A stretch of 64,000 nucleotides of DNA. Origin: Nostoc sp. ATCC 43529 (GTDB lineage Bacteria > Cyanobacteriota > Cyanobacteriia > Cyanobacteriales > Nostocaceae). This document shows positions 59,561 to 64,000 of the stretch, one piece after another. The first letter of the stretch is position 1; the number at the start of each line of letters is the position of its first letter. The notes under the pieces are model-generated. The model was not told where the DNA came from and made no database searches. It saw only the letters and a program-made list of their open reading frames with translations. Both the position numbers and the translations under genes were made by a program. The stretch is from positions 1 to 64,000 of the forward strand of contig LWTK01000046.1 in assembly GCA_003326205.1 (NCBI GenBank), in the 5' to 3' direction.

Positions 59561-62197
59561 TTATGGTTGCCTCAAGAACTCGTTAATAGCATGTAATAAT
59601 TTATGGAAAGTGTAAGGCTTCCTCAAAAAGATATTGACACCAGCATTGGCAGCCTCGACCATCTGGCTGTCCGTTACCATACCACTGATGCCCATAATCT
59701 TAACTTGCGGGTTCATTTGCTGCATGATATTAATTGCAGTTAACCCATCCATTGACGGCATCATCATATCCATCAGCACCATACTGATTTTATTTTTATG
59801 CTGGGCATACAATGAAATTGCCTCAATGCCGTTAATAGCTGTCAGGGTTTTGTAGTTGTGGTCTTCTAGTAAAGTTTTACTAATCTCTAAAATAGCGGCT
59901 TCATCATCTACAATTAAAATCAGTTCTCCATTGCCGTTGGACAATTCTAAACTCTCTGCTTGCTGATTTGTACTTTGGTTAATAGCTGGTAGGTACACCT
60001 GAAATTGAGAACCTTTACCTATTTCACTGGAAACTTTCACAAAACCATTGTGGTTTTTCACAATGCCAATCACAGTTGACAAACCTAACCCTGTACCTTT
60101 GCCTGGTTCTTTAGTTGTGAAAAAAGGTTCAAAAATTCGCTCTAAAATTAGTGGAGAAATCCCAAATCCTGTATCTGAAATAGTTATAACTACATAAGGG
60201 CCAACCTGAGCATTTAGATTTATTTTGGCAAAGCTTTCATCAATGAATAAATTATCCGCAGAAATAGATAATGTGCCTCCTTTGGGCATGGCATCACGAG
60301 CGTTGACGCATAAATTCATTAACACCTGATGAATTTGAGTCGGATCTGCCAAGATATTCCAGAGTTTATATCTAGGCTGATTATTGATGACTGCGATCGC
60401 TTTGGGAAATGTGCTTTGGACAATTTGCTCAATTTCTAATAGTAGGTGTTCTATTTGTAAACAAACACCTTTGCCTTCAGATCTACGGGAAAAAGTCAGA
60501 ATTTGCTTGACCAAATCCGCCGCACGTTTAGAATTATGTTCGAGAAGCTTCAGCAGTTGCTGATTGCGTACATCCAGATTGGGAAGTTTGAGCGCCAACA
60601 TTTCCACTGAGGACATAATGGGCGTCAGGATATTGTTGAGGTCGTGGGCAATACCACTTGCCAACGTGCCCAGGCTCTCTAGGCGCTGGGCACGGAGAAA
60701 TTGGGCAAAGAGTTGTTTTTTCTCTGTGATGTCGGTATCAACGGAGAGGATGGATTTAGGTTTCTCTGCTTCATCGCGCATCAGTGTCCATCGACTTTCC
60801 ACGATAATTTCTTTTCCGTCCTTGGTCACTTTATGTAACTCACCTTGCCAGGAACCACCGTCAATAACGCTTTTTAAAGCTGCTTCCATTTGCGGTGAAG
60901 TTTCTTTGCACAAAATCTCTTCCAAGTTTTTTCCTAAAGCCTCATGAGTCTCCCAAGCGTACATACGTTCTGCACCTTGATTCCAGAATAATACTTGGTT
61001 TTGGAAATTTCGCACAATGATTGCATCAGAAGTGATATCGAGCAGAGCTGCTTGTTCGCGGATTTTCTGTTCGGCCCACTTGCGCTCAATTGTGGTAGCC
61101 AATACATTAGCGATCGCTTGCAAAAAGTGAATATCATTTTGCGTAAACTCCCGGAGTCTAGTTGTGTGTGCACCTAAGACACCAAAAGGTTGTTTTTGAC
61201 CCTGAATAATGACGCTAATGCCACTGACCACAGAGTGGTCAATCAATAATGATGGCCCTTGAAACCGCGTTTCTTTCCGGAGGTCATAAACAATTACTGG
61301 CTCACTGCAAACTAGTGTGTACGACGCCTGAGTTTCATTCCCTGAATCTAATGCTAATTTGAAATTTCCCACCAGCCCTGAGTCCCAACCGACTCCTGAA
61401 CGTAACAGCAAGGTGTTCCTATCCCCAAGCAGTTCCAAAACCTTACTGTACTCTACCTCAAGGCTTTGAGTAACCAAGACAACGGCTTTATCCATTAATG
61501 CGTCAAGATCTAAATTAGCCAGAGCTAACTGACCCAGTTCAGCCACAGCTGCCTGCTGACGCACACGTGCTCTTAAACCAGATTCCACCCGCTTGCGTTC
61601 AGCGAGTTCAGTTTGTACCTGCTCATAAAGTTGAGATTGCTGGATGGCAATGCCCACCTGTGTTGCCAATTGTTTGAGTAAATCGATTTCCCACGTCTGC
61701 CAATGTCGGGGTGCCGTACACTGGTTGGCAACTAATAATCCCCACAATTTTTTTCCTTGGAGGATGGGGACTGCCAAGTTTGCCCTCACTTGAAACTGAG
61801 TAAGTAAATCCCTATGGCATTCAGTCAGACCAGCTGTATAAATATCTGCGACAGCTTGGATGCGCCCCTGTCTGTACTCCTCGCCACGAGTTTCCATTAA
61901 ATAAGTGTCTCGAACTTCGGTATTGAGAGCAGAAATACAATTTTTATCAACAGACTCTACCACCACCACGCCGCTGTAGTCTGGTTCAAACTGATACATG
62001 AAAACTCGATCGACTTGCAGGAAGTGACGTACTTCAGTTACGGTGGTATTGAGAACCTTGTCCAAATTCAAACTCTGGCGGATGCGCTGGGCAATTGCCA
62101 TCACCAGTCGCTGCCATTGAATTTGCTGTTGCAGTACCTCCTCTGCCTGCTTACTATCTCTCAAGTGGCACACTGAATTCAACTCATCGTTGTTCAT
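59561..62197 (-). CDS. Hybrid sensor histidine kinase (GAF-GAF-PAS-HisKA-HATPase-REC)
   Basis: 878 residues, soluble. Two GAF domains (about 40-185 with VFMYQFEPDYSGVVVVESVD, and about 215-375), a PAS domain (near 385-490, SDAIIVRNFQNQVLFWNQGA), HisKA with SGIAHDLNNILTPIMSSVEM near residue 520, a GHKL ATPase with LMNLCVNARDAMP, DTGFGISP and KGTGLGLSTV, and a C-terminal receiver with LILIVDDEAAILEI and the phospho-Asp in VLMDMMMPSMDGL near 815. The first GAF resembles cyanobacterial phytochrome-like GAFs but has no obvious chromophore Cys. The target is unknown; no regulator adjoins it. Confidence 0.92.
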   Translation of the reverse strand: MNNDELNSVCHLRDSKQAEEVLQQQIQWQRLVMAIAQRIRQSLNLDKVLNTTVTEVRHFLQVDRVFMYQFEPDYSGVVVVESVDKNCISALNTEVRDTYLMETRGEEYRQGRIQAVADIYTAGLTECHRDLLTQFQVRANLAVPILQGKKLWGLLVANQCTAPRHWQTWEIDLLKQLATQVGIAIQQSQLYEQVQTELAERKRVESGLRARVRQQAAVAELGQLALANLDLDALMDKAVVLVTQSLEVEYSKVLELLGDRNTLLLRSGVGWDSGLVGNFKLALDSGNETQASYTLVCSEPVIVYDLRKETRFQGPSLLIDHSVVSGISVIIQGQKQPFGVLGAHTTRLREFTQNDIHFLQAIANVLATTIERKWAEQKIREQAALLDITSDAIIVRNFQNQVLFWNQGAERMYAWETHEALGKNLEEILCKETSPQMEAALKSVIDGGSWQGELHKVTKDGKEIIVESRWTLMRDEAEKPKSILSVDTDITEKKQLFAQFLRAQRLESLGTLASGIAHDLNNILTPIMSSVEMLALKLPNLDVRNQQLLKLLEHNSKRAADLVKQILTFSRRSEGKGVCLQIEHLLLEIEQIVQSTFPKAIAVINNQPRYKLWNILADPTQIHQVLMNLCVNARDAMPKGGTLSISADNLFIDESFAKINLNAQVGPYVVITISDTGFGISPLILERIFEPFFTTKEPGKGTGLGLSTVIGIVKNHNGFVKVSSEIGKGSQFQVYLPAINQSTNQQAESLELSNGNGELILIVDDEAAILEISKTLLEDHNYKTLTAINGIEAISLYAQHKNKISMVLMDMMMPSMDGLTAINIMQQMNPQVKIMGISGMVTDSQMVEAANAGVNIFLRKPYTFHKLLHAINEFLRQP

Positions 62198-62696
62198 CTA
62201 TAATATGCCTGCCCTAATTCATTAGGTTATCAATATCTAGTGACTACTGGGGATTATACTTATGAAGTATTGCCCATAACCCATATTTGCTAGGAATAAA
62301 TGTTAAATTTTACCTGAAAAGAGAGGATTTAAATTTAACCGCAGTTGCTATTTTTATGAGTCTGTCTTAATAGGTTTACTGATTTATAGCAGAGAACAGG
62401 GAATGGGCAACAGGTTTAAAAGTCTCTTGGGAAAAGGTTTATACGAGCAGTTTATATCCTAATTTAGACGGCAACTAATATAATATGTGTTTCCTTTATT
62501 CCAGCACAAATATTTATTTCTAACAACATCCAGAGAATATATGTATGTTGAGTCAGTCAATGAAATAAGGTCATTAATCTAGCTTGGACATAGTTTTTTA
62601 CTCTGTTTTGGCTATAAAACCTGGAATTATTGTGAGATTTTTATTGGTGATGAAATCTCAGAAAAAAGTGGCATTTATTTCTAATGAGGTAAATGC
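62198..62696. other. Intergenic, no gene seen
   Basis: About 500 bp of A/T-rich sequence upstream of the hybrid kinase and downstream of the repeat protein. No supported ORF, RNA gene or duplicated motif apart from the palindrome at its left edge. Confidence 0.4.
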
Positions 62697-62724
62697 GTAG
62701 GGGCGCACAGCTGTGCGCCCCTAC
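62697..62724. repeat. 28-bp perfect palindrome, copy 2
   Basis: The arm GTAGGGGCGCACAG is followed by its exact reverse complement. It lies 55 bp past the stop of the repeat protein gene, where it could terminate or protect the transcript. Compared with copy 1 (51267) it has GC in place of TA at two arm positions, with both partners changed. Confidence 0.85.
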
Positions 62725-62778
62725 AAGTATCTATGTTGATGTTACTTTTTTGTGTACCTTAGCCATGTGGGAACCAGT

Positions 62779-64000
62779 TTACCAAGGCATAGATAACCCC
62801 GTAACCGCGATCGCACCTGCAACAGCACTAGCCGCAAGGGAAGTCAACGCTGTACCAAATATCCACCAAGCTGCATTCGCAACGGTTTTTTTGGTTTCTT
62901 CGGCTTGCTTTTTAGCTTGTTGTTGGATTGCTTTGAGGCGTTTTTGTGTTTCTAGCTGAATGCGTTCGGCTCGTTGCAGTACACCATCCCGTGCGGCTTC
63001 TATTTGGTCGATGATGCGGTTGGCGTCTGCTTGAGAAATATCCTCGCGAGAACTCAAGACTGCAACTAGGGTATCACGATCGAATTGGCTGAGGCGATCG
63101 CGCAAGGCTTCAAATCCAGCTTGCGGATCGTCAAAGACTTTGGCAAAGTCTTGCTTAATTCCTTCATAGTTGAGTTCTGGACGATCCAGAGAGTTAAGAT
63201 AGTTGCGAATTCTGACAAAAATCCCATCTAAAACTGATTGCACTCTTTGTTGAATCTGTTGGAACTGTTCGACAATGGAACTACGAACAGACTCAATTTG
63301 ATCCACAATTCGGTTAGCTTCTTCTTCTGAAATATCCTCGCGTTGGGATAGCAACGCCACAATTGTGGAACGGTCAAATTTAGCAGCGCGATCGCTTAAA
63401 TTGCCAATTCCAGCGCGGGGAGAAGACAATAGCAACTGCAAATCGCGTTTGATTCCTTCGGGGTTGAGTTCTTCTTTGTTAGTATTACGCAGGTAATCTT
63501 CGAGATTTCCTTCAAAATCTAAAATTTGTTGAGTGGTACGCTTTGCTAAACGTCGCGGCGCTTTCACGATATCGCGAATTGCATCTTGTAGGCGATCGAT
63601 AATTTGATTAACTTGTTCTTCGCTCAAATCTCCACGCTGACTTACCAGTTTAACCAAGGTTTCTCTATCGACATGAGAAAGCCGGTCGCGCAATGCTAAT
63701 GCACCGGCTTTCGGGTCATCTAGTAATCTTTCCAAATCCTGCCTAATACCTTCTGGATCGAGTTCTTCGAGATTAGTATTGCGGAGATATTCTGCGATGG
63801 CTGTTGTAGTTTTTTCGTACTGTTCTCTCGCCTGCTGCGGTACCTGCAAAATACTATCGCGGACGGCTTCGAGTCGATCGAGAATTTGGTTAATCTCTTC
63901 TTCGCTCAAATCTTGACGTTGACTGAGGAATTGTACCAAGGTATCGCGGTCAAATTGCGATAAACGCGATCGCAAAAGTCTAATGCCGGCTTGCGGGTCT
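62779..64000 (-). CDS. Repeat protein with C-terminal membrane anchor (N-terminus off window)
   Basis: The frame is open through the right edge of the window; the apparent start at 63975 is only an internal TTG. It has at least four copies of a roughly 90- to 110-residue unit, each with DRxTLVxLLSQRxDxSEEExN and LxPEGIxxDLxxLLDDPxAG segments (Asp/Glu-rich helical pairs). A long charged helix follows (RIQLETQKRLKAIQQQAKKQ), then a hydrophobic tail (FGTALTSLAASAVAGAIAVT) that can anchor it in a membrane. I do not recognise a named family. The palindrome at 62697 follows the stop. Confidence 0.7.
   Translation of the reverse strand, partial: DPQAGIRLLRSRLSQFDRDTLVQFLSQRQDLSEEEINQILDRLEAVRDSILQVPQQAREQYEKTTTAIAEYLRNTNLEELDPEGIRQDLERLLDDPKAGALALRDRLSHVDRETLVKLVSQRGDLSEEQVNQIIDRLQDAIRDIVKAPRRLAKRTTQQILDFEGNLEDYLRNTNKEELNPEGIKRDLQLLLSSPRAGIGNLSDRAAKFDRSTIVALLSQREDISEEEANRIVDQIESVRSSIVEQFQQIQQRVQSVLDGIFVRIRNYLNSLDRPELNYEGIKQDFAKVFDDPQAGFEALRDRLSQFDRDTLVAVLSSREDISQADANRIIDQIEAARDGVLQRAERIQLETQKRLKAIQQQAKKQAEETKKTVANAAWWIFGTALTSLAASAVAGAIAVTGLSMPW

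Noticed and set aside
59311-59586. A 91-codon plus-strand frame between the pentapeptide gene and the hybrid kinase
   Set aside because: No ribosome binding site, no family resemblance, and overlaps the 3' end of the kinase gene and 5' end of the pentapeptide gene on the other strand.

Overview
The window comes from a filamentous, Nostoc/Anabaena-type cyanobacterium. It holds a psbA (photosystem II D1) 5' end, very frequent GCGATCGC (HIP1) palindromes, heptamer tandem repeats and small GC-rich dispersed repeats, two giant STAND-type WD40 proteins, and DUF2358/DUF4278/DUF2933 families. All functional calls are read from the sequence and family memory; no search was run.

Layout. 0-4 kb: psbA start (minus), gene stubs, a cytochrome P450, an RTX-type calcium-binding protein and a MITE-like element. 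4-24 kb: an AAA/WD40 STAND protein, a TPR membrane protein with an M15 peptidase, small DUF4278 and membrane proteins, an NB-ARC/WD40 STAND protein, GST, a four-gene flavin-protein/coiled-coil/ParA/AAA cassette, a cold-shock-domain protein, a small lipoprotein, a flavin monooxygenase and a cyclic-peptide-type ABC exporter. Six promoters in this stretch share one unusual architecture (CTTAACTTTTCTGTATCGAC, then exactly 18 bp to a -10 hexamer). I regard this as the best candidate for an undescribed regulon.

24-40.6 kb: a metal (probably copper) homeostasis island. It contains a MerR regulator with matching palindromic operators at its own promoter and at copA, a tandem cupredoxin protein, copA, a broken phytochelatin synthase gene, a DUF305 protein, a small YHS protein, a YHS-fused P-type ATPase, DUF2933, a methyltransferase-like membrane protein, TVP38, DUF5676, a universal stress protein, an SbnA-like PLP enzyme with a MATE-like exporter, and an RppA/RppB-type two-component system. 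The box TTTCAT-N5-TTTCAT precedes the DUF305 operon, the SbnA/exporter operon (on the opposite strand) and the response-regulator gene itself (twice), so these units may form one regulon.

40.6-48.5 kb: relics (a GFA-enzyme stub, a tnpB fragment, a ParB-like fragment), then a higher-GC island with two paralogous AraC regulators, three homologous promoter regions, an alpha/beta hydrolase, a FAD-oxidase/cupin fusion, a dead alcohol dehydrogenase, a SnoaL-like protein, a short-chain dehydrogenase and a transposase tail. It looks acquired and partly decayed.

48.5-64 kb: hypotheticals, a TIR-like protein, DUF2358, an orphan HigA-like antitoxin, an AlbA_2 ATPase/ParA pair, uvrA, tenA, a pentapeptide/TPR protein, a large hybrid histidine kinase, and a repeat protein with a C-terminal membrane anchor that runs off the window end.

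A recurring oddity is that dispersed repeats have been inserted in frame into working genes (both STAND proteins, the YHS ATPase, the DUF2933 protein and UvrA).
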